This document shows positions 47,554-55,716 of a stretch of 64,000 nucleotides of DNA, one piece after another. The DNA is taken from positions 718,501-782,500 of the forward strand of contig NZ_JAUTAJ010000004.1 in NCBI RefSeq assembly GCF_030818485.1. The letters run 5' to 3'. The first letter of the stretch is position 1. Each line of letters begins with the position of its first letter. A program made the translations under genes and the position numbers. The notes beneath the pieces were generated by a model that did not search any database, was not told the DNA's origin, and saw only the letters and a list, made by a program, of their open reading frames with translations. This DNA is from Pseudoroseomonas cervicalis. Lineage in GTDB: Bacteria; Pseudomonadota; Alphaproteobacteria; Acetobacterales; Acetobacteraceae.

Positions 47554-48423
47554 ATGCCCGCCCCACGCCCCGGCGGGGGCATCCTGATGCCGGGCTGGCG
47601 CGGCCTGGCGCGGCTCGGCCGGCGCTGGGATATCCGCCATTGGGGCGCCCGGCTGGGCGGCGCGGCGCTGGATCTGGTGCTGCCGCCGCGCTGCCTGTCC
47701 TGCGGCGAGGCGGTGCTGGAACAGGGCACGCTCTGCGCCGAATGCTTCCGCGCCACGCCGCTGATCGCGCCGCCCTGCTGCGACCGCTGCGGCGTGCCCT
47801 TCCTGCATGCCGGCCAGGGCGAGCGCCCGGCGCGGGACCCGCTGGCCCCGCGCGGCGGCGCGCCACTCTGCCCGCGCTGCCTGGCGTCGCCCCCGGCCTA
47901 TGGACAGGCGCGCGCCGCCTATTGGTACGGGGAGGGGGCGAAGCGCCTGATCCTCGGCCTGAAATATGCCGACCGGACGGAGCTGGCCGGGCCGCTGGCG
48001 CGGCAGATGGCGCAGGCCGGCGCGCCGCTGCTGGCGCGGGCCGAGCTGATCCTGCCGGTGCCGCTGCATCGCTGGCGGCTGCTCGGCCGCCGCTACAACC
48101 AGGCGGCGCTGCTGGCCGCGGCCCTGTCGCGCCGCTCCGGCCGCCCCTGGGCGCCCGACCTGCTGCGCCGCACCCGCCGCACCGCGCCGCTGGGCGAGCG
48201 CGGCGCGGCCGAGCGTGCCGCGGCGCTGGAAGGCGCCTTCGCTCTGGCGCGTGGCGCCGCTCCGCGCATCGCCGGGCGGCGGCTGCTGCTGGTGGATGAC
48301 GTGCTCACCTCCGGCGCCACCGCCTCGGCCTGCGCGGAGGTGCTGTTGCGGCATGGCGCGGCGAGGGTCGATGTGCTGGCCGCCGCCCGGGTGCCGGATG
48401 CCGCCCTGCTGCGCGAGGGCTGA
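47554..48423 (+). CDS. comF: ComF family protein (phosphoribosyltransferase-like)
   Basis: A 289-residue protein with an N-terminal zinc-binding part (LPPRCLSCGEAV, LCAECF, CCDRCGVPF, CPRC) and a C-terminal type I phosphoribosyltransferase fold with the PRPP-type motif RLLLVDDVLTSGATASAC. The signature LPVPLHRWRLLGRRYNQAALLA is typical of ComF/GntX. It helps DNA uptake in competent species; in most proteobacteria its job is unclear. ATG 47554 follows GGTGAGG; ATG 47588 is an alternative. An unannotated, GC-rich 135 bp separates it from the glutaredoxin gene. Confidence 0.9.
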   Translation: MPAPRPGGGILMPGWRGLARLGRRWDIRHWGARLGGAALDLVLPPRCLSCGEAVLEQGTLCAECFRATPLIAPPCCDRCGVPFLHAGQGERPARDPLAPRGGAPLCPRCLASPPAYGQARAAYWYGEGAKRLILGLKYADRTELAGPLARQMAQAGAPLLARAELILPVPLHRWRLLGRRYNQAALLAAALSRRSGRPWAPDLLRRTRRTAPLGERGAAERAAALEGAFALARGAAPRIAGRRLLLVDDVLTSGATASACAEVLLRHGAARVDVLAAARVPDAALLREG

Positions 48424-48523
48424 GCGGCCGCGCGCCACGCGCGTTTTCCCGCGCTCCGCGCCCTCCTCCCCGCGCTTCGCACTCTCCCTGCGCTTCGCGC
48501 ATGGCTTCGCTGCCGCAACGCTC

Positions 48524-48552
48524 TTGACCGGGGGCGCGGCGGCGCCGATGTG
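48524..48552 (+). promoter_or_regulatory. Promoter candidate for glutaredoxin (leaderless)
   Basis: TTGACC (48524-48529), a 17-bp spacer and a weak GATGTG (48547-48552). The -35 box lies 35 nt before the ATG at 48559. Confidence 0.4.
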
Positions 48553-48558
48553 TCATGC

Positions 48559-48819
48559 ATGGCCAAGGTCGAAATCTACACCACCGCGTTCTGCCCCTAT
48601 TGCTCGCGCGCCAAGCTGCTGCTCGGCCGCAAGGGCGTCGGCTTCACCGAATACGACGCGCCGAACGGTTCGCCGGAGCGGCAGGATGCGATCCGCCGCT
48701 CGGGCGGGCGCACCACCGTGCCGCAGATCTTCATCGGCGATCAGGCGATCGGCGGCTGCGACGACCTCTTCGCGCTGGACCGGGCGGGCAAGCTGGATCC
48801 GCTGCTGCAGGCGGGCTAA
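48559..48819 (+). CDS. grxC: Glutaredoxin 3
   Basis: An 86-residue dithiol glutaredoxin. The redox motif is TAFCPYCSRAK (Cys-Pro-Tyr-Cys), followed by the glutathione-site segments TTVPQIFIGDQAIGGCDDLFALD. It reduces protein disulfides and glutathione mixed disulfides in the cytoplasm. An in-frame GTG at 48550 exists, but ATG 48559 matches the family start (MAKVEIYTT). It is followed by the DUF1178 gene 108 nt later on the same strand, a common pairing with comF in alphaproteobacteria. Confidence 0.94.
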   Translation: MAKVEIYTTAFCPYCSRAKLLLGRKGVGFTEYDAPNGSPERQDAIRRSGGRTTVPQIFIGDQAIGGCDDLFALDRAGKLDPLLQAG

Positions 48820-48927
48820 GGGGCGCGCCCCCGGCGCAGCGCACCGCGCCGGGGCGGCCAGGAGAGGCTTCCGCCGCAGGCGCGGGCCCGGCGGGCGGGG
48901 GTGCGGCAGGATGAACCGGACCAGGGC

Positions 48928-49416
48928 ATGATCCACTACCAGCTCCGCTGCGACCAGGACCACGGCTTCGATGGCTGGTACAAGGACAGCGCGGCCTTCG
49001 AGAAACTGGCCGCGGCAAGGCTGATCGACTGCCCGGTCTGCGGCAGCGACAAGGTGCAGCGCGCGCTGATGGCGCCGGCCATCGCCCGGACGCGCGACGC
49101 CGCCCCGCCGCCGGCCGAGGCCCCGGCCGCCGCGCCGCCTGCCGCCCCGCCGGCGCCGCCGCCCGGCGCGCCGCAGGCCGCCGCCGGGCCGATGCCGGCG
49201 CAGCTGGTCGCCCTGCTGCAGCGCATGCGCGCCGAGGTGGAGAAGAGCTGCGACTATGTCGGCAGCGATTTCGCCGAGGAGGCGCGCCGCATGCATCGCG
49301 GCGAGAGCGAGCGGCGCGGCATCTATGGCGAGACCAGCGATGCCGAGGCCGAGGCGCTGAACGAGGAGGGCATCGACATCGCCCGCCTGCCCTGGGTGCC
49401 GCGCGCCGACGGCTGA
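48928..49416 (+). CDS. DUF1178 family protein
   Basis: A 162-residue soluble protein beginning MIHYQLRCDQDHGFDGWYKDSAAFEKLAAARLIDCPVCGS, the classic DUF1178 zinc-ribbon-like start with cysteines at LRC and CPVC. A linker of about 35 residues made of Pro and Ala follows, then the conserved C-terminal half (VEKSCDYVGSDFAEEARRMHRGESERRGIYGETSDAEAEAL). The function is unknown. ATG 48928 is used because homology starts exactly there; the open frame to GTG 48901 is not conserved. Confidence 0.9.
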   Translation: MIHYQLRCDQDHGFDGWYKDSAAFEKLAAARLIDCPVCGSDKVQRALMAPAIARTRDAAPPPAEAPAAAPPAAPPAPPPGAPQAAAGPMPAQLVALLQRMRAEVEKSCDYVGSDFAEEARRMHRGESERRGIYGETSDAEAEALNEEGIDIARLPWVPRADG

Positions 49417-49418
49417 GG

Positions 49419-49925
49419 CTAGCCGGCCGACCCGGCGGCCTGCCCCGGGCTGGTCCCTGCGTCGCTCCCTGCGCCGCTCCCTGGGCCGGTCTCCGGGCCG
49501 GCGGGGGCGGCGAAGCGCACCCGGCCCTCGGCATCGATCGGCCAGTCCGGGTTCCAGGCGATCTCCCAGGCATGGCCGTCCGGATCGGCGACATAGCCGC
49601 GCAGGCCGCCATGCGGCGGCGCCTCGGCGGCGCGCAGCAGCATGCCGCCGCTGGCCGCCAGCCGCTCCAGCAGCGGCTGCACCTCCGACGGGCCGGCGAC
49701 ATTGTGCGCCAGGGTGAAGCCCGAGGAGGTGGCCGGCATGGTGCGGCGCAGATCCTCCTCCAGCGCCTCGCGCTGCCACAGGCCGAGCACGAAGCCGTTC
49801 ATCTGGTAGAACAGGATGCCGGGTGCCTCGAAGACCGGCTGCCAGCCGAAGCCCTTGGCATAGAAGCGCCGGGCGCGGTCCGGATCGGCGACGCCCAGGG
49901 TGATCACCGCCACGCTCTGCTGCAC
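49419..49925 (-). CDS. VOC family protein
   Basis: A single-module vicinal-oxygen-chelate protein of 168 residues from GTG 49925 (MQQSVAVITLGVADPDRARRFYAKGFGWQPV), the typical start of the family; an ATG at 49994 would add 23 residues without homology. Other conserved parts are GILFYQMNGFVLGLW, GFTLAHNV, and GYVADPDGHAWEIAWNP (metal-binding Glu). The tail of about 35 residues is low-complexity Gly/Ala/Ser. Relatives include glyoxalase-like and bleomycin-resistance proteins. The stop codon lies 3 nt from that of the convergent DUF1178 gene. Confidence 0.82.
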   Translation of the reverse strand: MQQSVAVITLGVADPDRARRFYAKGFGWQPVFEAPGILFYQMNGFVLGLWQREALEEDLRRTMPATSSGFTLAHNVAGPSEVQPLLERLAASGGMLLRAAEAPPHGGLRGYVADPDGHAWEIAWNPDWPIDAEGRVRFAAPAGPETGPGSGAGSDAGTSPGQAAGSAG

Positions 49926-50015
49926 CAAGGCCCGCGCTCCCTCTCCCGGGCGACAGGCTAGCAGCGGCGCTGCCGGATGCCACCGCCCCGCCATGGCGGC
50001 GGGGTCACGAGGCGG

Positions 50016-50489
50016 TCAGCCGGCGGCCATCGGCCCGGGCGCCGCGACCTCCGCCTCCCGCAGCCGGGAGGCCAGCAGCCGCAGCGTGTCGCGCAGCTGG
50101 GCCAGCTCCGCGGCCGGCAGGCCGGCGGCGCAGCGCAGCACGCCCGGAATCGCCGCCGCCACCGGGCGCAGCGCCTCGCCCTTCGGCGTCAGCCGGATGC
50201 GGACGATGCGGGCATCGCGCGCGTCGCGCTGGCGCGTCACCCAGCCGGCCGCCTCCATGCGCTTCAGCAGCGGCGTCAGCGTGCCGCTGTCGAGGAACAG
50301 CCGCTCGCCCAGCTCGCGCACCGAGCGGTCATCGCCCTCCCAGAGCTGCAGCAGCACCAGATATTGCGGATAGGTCAGCCCGTGCGGCTCCAGCAGCGGG
50401 CGATAGGTCTGCCCGAAGGCATGCGCCGCCGCATAGACGGCGAAGCAGAGCTGCTCCTCGAGCGGCAGCGGGGCGGGGATATCGGTCAC
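50016..50489 (-). CDS. ohrR: MarR family regulator, OhrR type
   Basis: A 157-residue winged-helix repressor. Cys15 in EEQLCFAVYAAAHAF is the reactive cysteine of OhrR, which is oxidised by organic hydroperoxides and releases DNA. The DNA-binding part runs through LTYPQYLVLLQLWEGDDRSVRELGERLFLDSGTLTPLLKRMEAAGWVTRQRDARDARIVRIRLT. The GTG start at 50489 has AGGAG 7 nt upstream. It is divergent from ohr, the standard arrangement, with two matching dyads between them, so it most likely represses ohr and itself. Confidence 0.93.
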   Translation of the reverse strand: MTDIPAPLPLEEQLCFAVYAAAHAFGQTYRPLLEPHGLTYPQYLVLLQLWEGDDRSVRELGERLFLDSGTLTPLLKRMEAAGWVTRQRDARDARIVRIRLTPKGEALRPVAAAIPGVLRCAAGLPAAELAQLRDTLRLLASRLREAEVAAPGPMAAG

Positions 50490-50520
50490 GGGCGGGCTCC
50501 TGTCTCCGTGAAGATATATA

Positions 50521-50567
50521 GCGCACAATGGGATTGACAATGGATCGTGGGCAATTAGATTGTGCGC
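50521..50567 (+). promoter_or_regulatory. ohr promoter overlapped by two OhrR-type operators
   Basis: Two CAAT-N3-ATTG dyads (50526-50536 and 50552-50562) are 26 bp apart centre to centre. They are framed by a perfect long-range dyad, GCGCACAAT (50521-50529) and ATTGTGCGC (50559-50567). The ohr promoter is TTGACA (50534-50539), a 16-bp spacer and TAGATT (50556-50561); each box overlaps one dyad. A TATATA at 50515-50520 may be the ohrR -10 on the other strand. Confidence 0.8.
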
Positions 50568-50627
50568 AACTGAACGCCGCCCTGGCGTTCGGCCCCAGAC
50601 CGACCACGACCCATCCGGAGATGAGCC

Positions 50628-51050
50628 ATGAAGATCCTGTACCGCACCCGCGCCACCGCCACCGGCGGCCGTGACGGTTCCGCCCGCAGCGAGGACGGGC
50701 TGCTCGATGTCCGCCTGGCCGCGCCCAGGGAGCTGGGCGGCGCCGGCGGCGCCACCAACCCCGAGCAGCTCTTTGCCGCCGGCTATTCCGCCTGCTTCAT
50801 CGGCGCCATGAAGTTCGTGGCCGGGCAGCAGAAGCTCGCCCTGCCGGCCGATGTCTCGGTCACCGCCGAGGTCGGCATCGGCCCGCGCGACGATGGCGAG
50901 GGTTTCGGGCTCGAAGTGGTGCTGAACATCGCCCTGCCGGGGCTGGAGCAGGCGGCGGCCGATGCGCTGGTCGAGCGCGCCCACCGCGTCTGCCCCTACA
51001 GCCACGCGACGCGCGGCAATATCAGCGTGGCCAGCAAGGTCACGGTCTGA
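50628..51050 (+). CDS. ohr: Organic hydroperoxide resistance protein
   Basis: A 140-residue thiol peroxidase (Ohr/OsmC family) that reduces organic and fatty-acid hydroperoxides with the help of lipoylated proteins. The two redox cysteines are Cys56 (GYSACFIGAMKFV) and Cys122 (HRVCPYSHATRGNI). Arg and Glu residues of the active site are in the N-terminal segment (TNPEQLFAAGY). ATG 50628 lies 60 nt after the expected +1. It is divergent from ohrR and should be induced by organic peroxides. Confidence 0.95.
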   Translation: MKILYRTRATATGGRDGSARSEDGLLDVRLAAPRELGGAGGATNPEQLFAAGYSACFIGAMKFVAGQQKLALPADVSVTAEVGIGPRDDGEGFGLEVVLNIALPGLEQAAADALVERAHRVCPYSHATRGNISVASKVTV

Positions 51051-51167
51051 GCCGAAGGCGGCGGCGGGGCAGGCCCTGCCGCCCTGGCCGGCGGGGAGAA
51101 GCCCCGCCGGCCGCGCGGGGGCGGCGGGACGGTGAGAACCCTCTCCCGCCGGCCGCCGCGGGTCGTG

Positions 51168-51896
51168 TCAGTCGCGCCGCGCCGCGACGATGTAGTTGAT
51201 CCCGACATCGCGGCTCTCGCGCCATTGCCGCCCGCCCAGGCTGGCGGTCATGCCGGCAATGTCGGTCACGCGCAGCCCGGCGCGGCGCGCCTCCGCCCCC
51301 AGCTCGGCCGGGGTGACGAACATCCGCCAGTCATGCGTGCCGCGCGGCAGCAGCCGCGCCACATATTCCGCGCCGAGCTTGGCGAACAGGAAGGAACGCG
51401 GCGTGCGGTTCAGGGTGGAGAGGAACACCATCCCCCCCGGCCTCACCACCGCCGCCAGCGCCGCCAGGAAGGCGGCGCGGTCGCTGACATGCTCGATCAC
51501 CTCGAGCGAGACCACGGCGTCGTAGCGGCGCCCCTCGGCCGCCAGCGCCTCCGGCGTCGCCTGGCGGTATTCGATGGCGAGCCCCGATTGCGCCGCATGG
51601 GCGCGCGCCGCTTGCAGCGCCCCGGGCGCCGCGTCGATCCCGGTGACGCGGGCGCCGAGCCGCGCCAGGCCCTCGCTGGCCAGCCCCGCGCCGCAGCCGA
51701 CATCGAGGATCTCGAGCCCGGACAGCGCCTCGCCCGGCCGGCCCTGGGCGGCGGCCAGGCGGCGGGCGATCCAGCCACAGCGCAGCGGGTTCATCCGGTG
51801 CAGCGGCGCCATCGGCCCCGACGGGTCCCACCAGCCGCCGGCCAGCGCGTCGAATTTGGCGATCTCGCCCGGCAGGGCGGTGGTCTCGGCGGTCAT
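51168..51896 (-). CDS. ubiG: Ubiquinone O-methyltransferase
   Basis: Carries out the two O-methylations of ubiquinone synthesis. The 242-residue enzyme has EIAKFDALAGGWWDPSGPMAPLHRMNPLR (UbiG signature), the SAM loop EILDVGCGAGLASEGLARLGA, SLEVIEHVSD and TLNRTPRSFLFAKLGAEYVARLLPRGTHDWRMFVTPAEL, all in order. Length is typical. It is divergent from lysC, with 143 bp between the starts. Confidence 0.95.
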   Translation of the reverse strand: MTAETTALPGEIAKFDALAGGWWDPSGPMAPLHRMNPLRCGWIARRLAAAQGRPGEALSGLEILDVGCGAGLASEGLARLGARVTGIDAAPGALQAARAHAAQSGLAIEYRQATPEALAAEGRRYDAVVSLEVIEHVSDRAAFLAALAAVVRPGGMVFLSTLNRTPRSFLFAKLGAEYVARLLPRGTHDWRMFVTPAELGAEARRAGLRVTDIAGMTASLGGRQWRESRDVGINYIVAARRD

Positions 51897-51943
51897 GGCG
51901 CGGTCTCCGGGCTCGGGCGGGGCGGGGCCGCGTGCGTTCGCGG

Positions 51944-51971
51944 TTGCGGCCTCGCCCGCTCGCCGTTATCT
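51944..51971 (+). promoter_or_regulatory. Promoter candidate for lysC
   Basis: TTGCGG (51944-51949), a 16-bp spacer and TTATCT (51966-51971), about 60 nt before the lysC-proximal sequence and 69 nt before the ATG. Confidence 0.4.
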
Positions 51972-52039
51972 GTCCCAGCCCCGCGCCGGCCGCAACCGTG
52001 GCCGGTCTCATTCTCGGACCCCGATCCTTCAGAGCCCGC

Positions 52040-53260
52040 ATGGCACGCATCGTGATGAAGTTCGGCGGCACGTCCGTCGCCGACCTGGACCGTATCCGCA
52101 ACGTCGCCAACCGGGTGAAACGGGAAGTGGATGCGGGCAATGAGGTGGCGGTGGTGGTCTCCGCCATGTCCGGCGTCACCAACCAGCTGGTGAAATGGTG
52201 CCAGGAGCTTTCGCCTCTGCACGACGCGCGGGAATACGATACCGTCGTCGCCACGGGCGAGCAGGTGACGATCGGGCTGCTGGCCATCGCGCTGCAGACC
52301 ATCGGCGTCGATGCCCGCTCCTGGCAGGGCTGGCAGGTGCCGATCCTGACCGATGGCGCGCATGGCAAGGCGCGGGTCGAGGAGATCAAGGGCGAGGCGC
52401 TGATCGAGCGCATGCGGGCCGGCCAGGTGCCGGTGGTGGCGGGCTTCCAGGGCATCGGCCCGGACAACCGCGTCACCACCCTCGGCCGCGGCGGCTCCGA
52501 CCTCTCGGCGGTGGCGATCGCCGCGGCGGTGAAGGCGGATCGCTGCGACATCTACACGGATGTCGACGGCATCTACACCACCGACCCGCGCATCGTGCCG
52601 CGCGCGCGCAAGCTGCCGGCGGTCGCTTATGAGGAGATGCTGGAACTGGCCTCGGTCGGCGCCAAGGTGCTGCAGACCCGGTCGGTGGAACTGGCGATGA
52701 AGCAGCGGGTCCGGGTGCAGGTGCTGTCCTCCTTCGAGGACAAGCCGGGCTCGATGGTCGTGGATGAGGATGAGATCGTGGAACAGCCGCTGGTGACGGG
52801 CGTCGCCTATTCCCGCGACGAGGCGAAGGTGACGCTGCGCCGGGTGCCGGACAAGCCCGGCATCGCGGCCGAGGTGTTCGGCCCGCTCTCGGCCGCCAAT
52901 GTCAATGTCGACATGATCGTGCAGAATCTGGGCGCCGACGGCACCACCGACATGACCTTCACCGTCGGCAAGACCGACCTGCCGCGCGCCCGCGACGTGC
53001 TGGAGAAGGCCCGCCCGACCATCGGCTTTGAGACGGTGATCGCCGATCCGGAGGTCGCCAAGATCTCCATCGTCGGCATCGGCATGCGCAGCCATGCCGG
53101 CGTCGCCGCCACCATGTTCAAGACGCTGGCGGAGAAGGGCATCAACATCCAGGTGATCTCGACCTCCGAGATCAAGACCTCGGTCCTGGTCGGCGCCGAG
53201 TATACCGAGCTCGCGGTGCGTGCCCTGCACAGCGCCTATGGGCTGGATTCGGAAGGCTGA
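52040..53260 (+). CDS. lysC: Aspartate kinase
   Basis: Phosphorylates aspartate at the start of the lysine, methionine and threonine pathway. The 406-residue enzyme starts MARIVMKFGGTSVADLDRI (nucleotide site), then TVVATGEQVTIGLLAIAL, GRGGSDLSAVAIAAAVKADRCDIYTDVDGIYTTDPR (substrate site) and two C-terminal ACT domains (SRDEAKVTLRRVPDKPGIAAEVFGPLS; KISIVGIGMRSHAGVAATMFKTLAEKGINIQVISTSEIKTSVLV) for feedback control. Length is right for the monofunctional alpha-type enzyme. The nitronate monooxygenase gene starts 2 nt after its stop codon. Confidence 0.95.
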   Translation: MARIVMKFGGTSVADLDRIRNVANRVKREVDAGNEVAVVVSAMSGVTNQLVKWCQELSPLHDAREYDTVVATGEQVTIGLLAIALQTIGVDARSWQGWQVPILTDGAHGKARVEEIKGEALIERMRAGQVPVVAGFQGIGPDNRVTTLGRGGSDLSAVAIAAAVKADRCDIYTDVDGIYTTDPRIVPRARKLPAVAYEEMLELASVGAKVLQTRSVELAMKQRVRVQVLSSFEDKPGSMVVDEDEIVEQPLVTGVAYSRDEAKVTLRRVPDKPGIAAEVFGPLSAANVNVDMIVQNLGADGTTDMTFTVGKTDLPRARDVLEKARPTIGFETVIADPEVAKISIVGIGMRSHAGVAATMFKTLAEKGINIQVISTSEIKTSVLVGAEYTELAVRALHSAYGLDSEG

Positions 53261-53262
53261 GC

Positions 53263-54303
53263 ATGGATTCGCAGACTGACCTGGCCCCCGGGGCTGGCGC
53301 CATCGACGCGCTGATGGCCCGGGGCGCGGCCTTCCTGGGCACCGAATACGCCATCCTGGGCGGCGCGATGAGCTGGGTCAGCGAGCGCAACCTGGTGGCC
53401 GCCCTCTCCAATGCCGGCGCCTTCGGTGTCATCGCCTGCGGCGCGATGATGCCGGACCGCCTGGCCGAGGAGATCGCGGCGACCCAGGCGCTGACGGACA
53501 AGCCCTTCGGCGTGAACCTGATCACCATGCATCCGAACCTGCTGGAGCTGGTGCAGGTCTGCCTGGACGCGAAGGTCGGCCATATCGTCTTCGCCGGCGG
53601 CATCCCGCCCGGGCCCGCCATCAAGGCGGCCAAGGAGGGCGGCGCCAAGGTCATCTGCTTCGCGCCCGCTTTGGCGCTGGCCAAGAAGCTGGTGCGCTCC
53701 GGCGCCGATGCGCTGGTGATCGAGGGCTCCGAGGCCGGCGGCCATATCGGCCCGGTCAGCCTGACGGTACTGGCGCAGGAGATCCTGCCGCATATCCGCG
53801 ACGTGCCGGTCTTCGTCGCCGGCGGCATCGGCCGCGGCGAGGCCATCCTCTCCTATCTGGAGATGGGCGCGGCCGGCGTGCAGCTCGGCACGCGCTTCGT
53901 CTGCGCGTCCGAATGCGTGGCGCATCCGAACTTCAAGCGCGCCTTCCTGCGCGGCGCGGCGCGCGACGCGCTGCCCACCGTGCAGCTCGACGAGAATTTC
54001 CCGGTGATCCCGGTGCGCGCCCTGCAGAATGAGGGCACCAAGCGCTTCCTGGAGCATCAGGCGGCGGTCATCGCCCGCTTCAAGGCGGGCGAGGTGACCA
54101 AGGAGGCCGGCCAGCTCGAGATCGAGCATTTCTGGGCCGGCGCGCTGCGCCGCGCCGTGGTCGATGGCGATGTCGAGCAGGGCAGCCTGATGGCCGGCCA
54201 GAGCGTCGGCCTGGTGACCAAGGAGCAGCCGGCGGCCGAGATCATCGCCGAGCTGCTGGACCAGGCGCGCGCCGCCCTGCTGGCCCGCCGCGCGGGCGTC
54301 TGA
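53263..54303 (+). CDS. Nitronate monooxygenase family protein
   Basis: A 346-residue FMN-dependent TIM-barrel enzyme of the nitronate monooxygenase/2-nitropropane dioxygenase family. Motifs are YAILGGAMSWVSERNLVAALSNAGAFGVIACG, KPFGVNLITMHP, HIVFAGGIPPGPAIKAAKEGGAKVICF, ALVIEGSEAGGHIGP (catalytic His) and VFVAGGIGRGEAILSYLEMGAAGVQLGTRFVCASE (FMN phosphate). It oxidises nitronates or a related substrate. It begins 2 nt after the lysC stop codon, so it is probably co-transcribed; no metabolic link is obvious. Confidence 0.9.
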   Translation: MDSQTDLAPGAGAIDALMARGAAFLGTEYAILGGAMSWVSERNLVAALSNAGAFGVIACGAMMPDRLAEEIAATQALTDKPFGVNLITMHPNLLELVQVCLDAKVGHIVFAGGIPPGPAIKAAKEGGAKVICFAPALALAKKLVRSGADALVIEGSEAGGHIGPVSLTVLAQEILPHIRDVPVFVAGGIGRGEAILSYLEMGAAGVQLGTRFVCASECVAHPNFKRAFLRGAARDALPTVQLDENFPVIPVRALQNEGTKRFLEHQAAVIARFKAGEVTKEAGQLEIEHFWAGALRRAVVDGDVEQGSLMAGQSVGLVTKEQPAAEIIAELLDQARAALLARRAGV

Positions 54304-54383
54304 CGCGGGATCGGGCGGCGGCCGGCCGGGCGCGCCGCCCGCCGGTCCGCCCCGCCCGTCGCCGCACCTCACCGCAATTCGGT

Positions 54384-54412
54384 TTGCCGCGCGACGCGCG
54401 GCGCGATAGGTG
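54384..54412 (+). promoter_or_regulatory. Promoter candidate for rodZ (leaderless)
   Basis: TTGCCG (54384-54389), a 17-bp spacer and TAGGTG (54407-54412). The GTG start at 54421 falls at the expected +1. Confidence 0.4.
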
Positions 54413-54420
54413 TTCTCCGC

Positions 54421-55590
54421 GTGCCCTACGACCTCAAACGCCTTCCCCGGTCCGACAGCCAGCCCGCCGAGGCCGCGCGGGTGGGCGAGGAATTGCGCGA
54501 GGCGCGGCTCGCTTTGGGCGTGAGCCTGGAGGAGCTGGCCGACCAGCTGCGCATCAACCGCCGCTACCTGGCCGCCCTGGAAGAGGGGCGGGTGCGCGAC
54601 CTGCCGGGTGTCGCCTATGGCACCGGCTTCGTGCGCAGCTACGCCCAGTCCATGGGCCTGGACGCGCCGGATCTGGTGCGCCGCTTCCGCGAGGGCGCCG
54701 GCGGCGCCAGCCGCCCCAAGGACCTCGTCTTCCCCGAACCGGTGCCGGATCGCGGCGTGCCGGCGGGGGCGGTGATCCTGCTCGGCGCCGTGCTGGCGAT
54801 CGGCGGCTATGCCGCGTGGTACCAGTGGAGCGGCTCGGCCGAGCGCAGCGTGGATTCGGTGCCGGTCCTGCCGCCGCGCCTGGAGCAGAGCGCGCGCGAG
54901 GCCGGCCTGCCGCCGCTGCCCAATGGCAGCGCGGGCGGCGCCGGCGCGCCCTCCGGCGCTGCCCCGGGCGCTCCGGCCGCGCCCGGCGCCCCGCCGGCGG
55001 CGGCGCCCCAGGGCCCGGCGTCCCAGGGCACGGCGCCTCAGGCTGCGGCGCCCAATGCCACGCCGGCCCAGCCCGGCGGCCCGGCCCCGAACGCCGCCGC
55101 GCCGCGCGGCACCGCCCCGGCGGCGCCCCAGCAGGGCACGGCCCCCGGCCAGACGCCCGGCGCCACCGCCCCGGTCGCGCCCGGCGTGACCGGCCCCGGC
55201 ACGCAGAATGGCGCGCCCATCGCCCCCGGCACCACCGGCGCGCCGGCGGCGCCCGCCCCGCCGCCGCTGGCGCCCTCCGGCACCGCCGAGGCGCCGGCCG
55301 GCAATGGCCAGGGCATCGTGCTGCGGGCCAGCCAGGATTCCTGGGTGCAGGTGCGCGATTCGCGCAGCGGCCGGGTGGTGTTCAGCCGCGTGCTGCGCCC
55401 GGGCGAGACCTATGAGGTGCCGCAGGCGCCCAATCTGGTGCTGACCACCGGCAAGGCCGAGGCCCTGGCGATCGAGGTGGGCGGCGTGCCGAGCCCGGCC
55501 ATGACCGACCAGGTCGGCGTGCGGCGCGACATCCCGCTGGACGCCGCCCGGCTGCGCGAGGCCCAGCCCGGCCAGCTGCCCAGCCGCTAG
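54421..55590 (+). CDS. rodZ: RodZ-like helix-turn-helix membrane protein
   Basis: A 389-residue protein with an N-terminal Xre-type HTH_25 domain (VGEELREARLALGVSLEELADQLRINRRYLAALEEGRVRDLPGVAYGTGFVRSYA), one membrane helix at about residues 118-137 (AGAVILLGAVLAIGGYAAWY), a long Pro/Ala/Gly linker and a C-terminal DUF4115 domain (GIVLRASQDSWVQVRDSRSGRVVFSRVLRPGETYEVP). RodZ links MreB to the elongasome and sets rod shape. The GTG start at 54421 has no Shine-Dalgarno. It precedes ispG and hisS, a conserved order in Rhodospirillales. Confidence 0.92.
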   Translation: MPYDLKRLPRSDSQPAEAARVGEELREARLALGVSLEELADQLRINRRYLAALEEGRVRDLPGVAYGTGFVRSYAQSMGLDAPDLVRRFREGAGGASRPKDLVFPEPVPDRGVPAGAVILLGAVLAIGGYAAWYQWSGSAERSVDSVPVLPPRLEQSAREAGLPPLPNGSAGGAGAPSGAAPGAPAAPGAPPAAAPQGPASQGTAPQAAAPNATPAQPGGPAPNAAAPRGTAPAAPQQGTAPGQTPGATAPVAPGVTGPGTQNGAPIAPGTTGAPAAPAPPPLAPSGTAEAPAGNGQGIVLRASQDSWVQVRDSRSGRVVFSRVLRPGETYEVPQAPNLVLTTGKAEALAIEVGGVPSPAMTDQVGVRRDIPLDAARLREAQPGQLPSR

Positions 55591-55716
55591 CGCCGCGCCG
55601 GCGGTCCCGCCCGGCCCCGCGCGGGGCGCGGGCGGGCTCCGCCGCCGGCATGGCTTGGCCAGCCGCCGCTCTGCTGCCATATCGGCCCCATGCCCCAGCG
55701 GAAGGCCTGAACCGCC

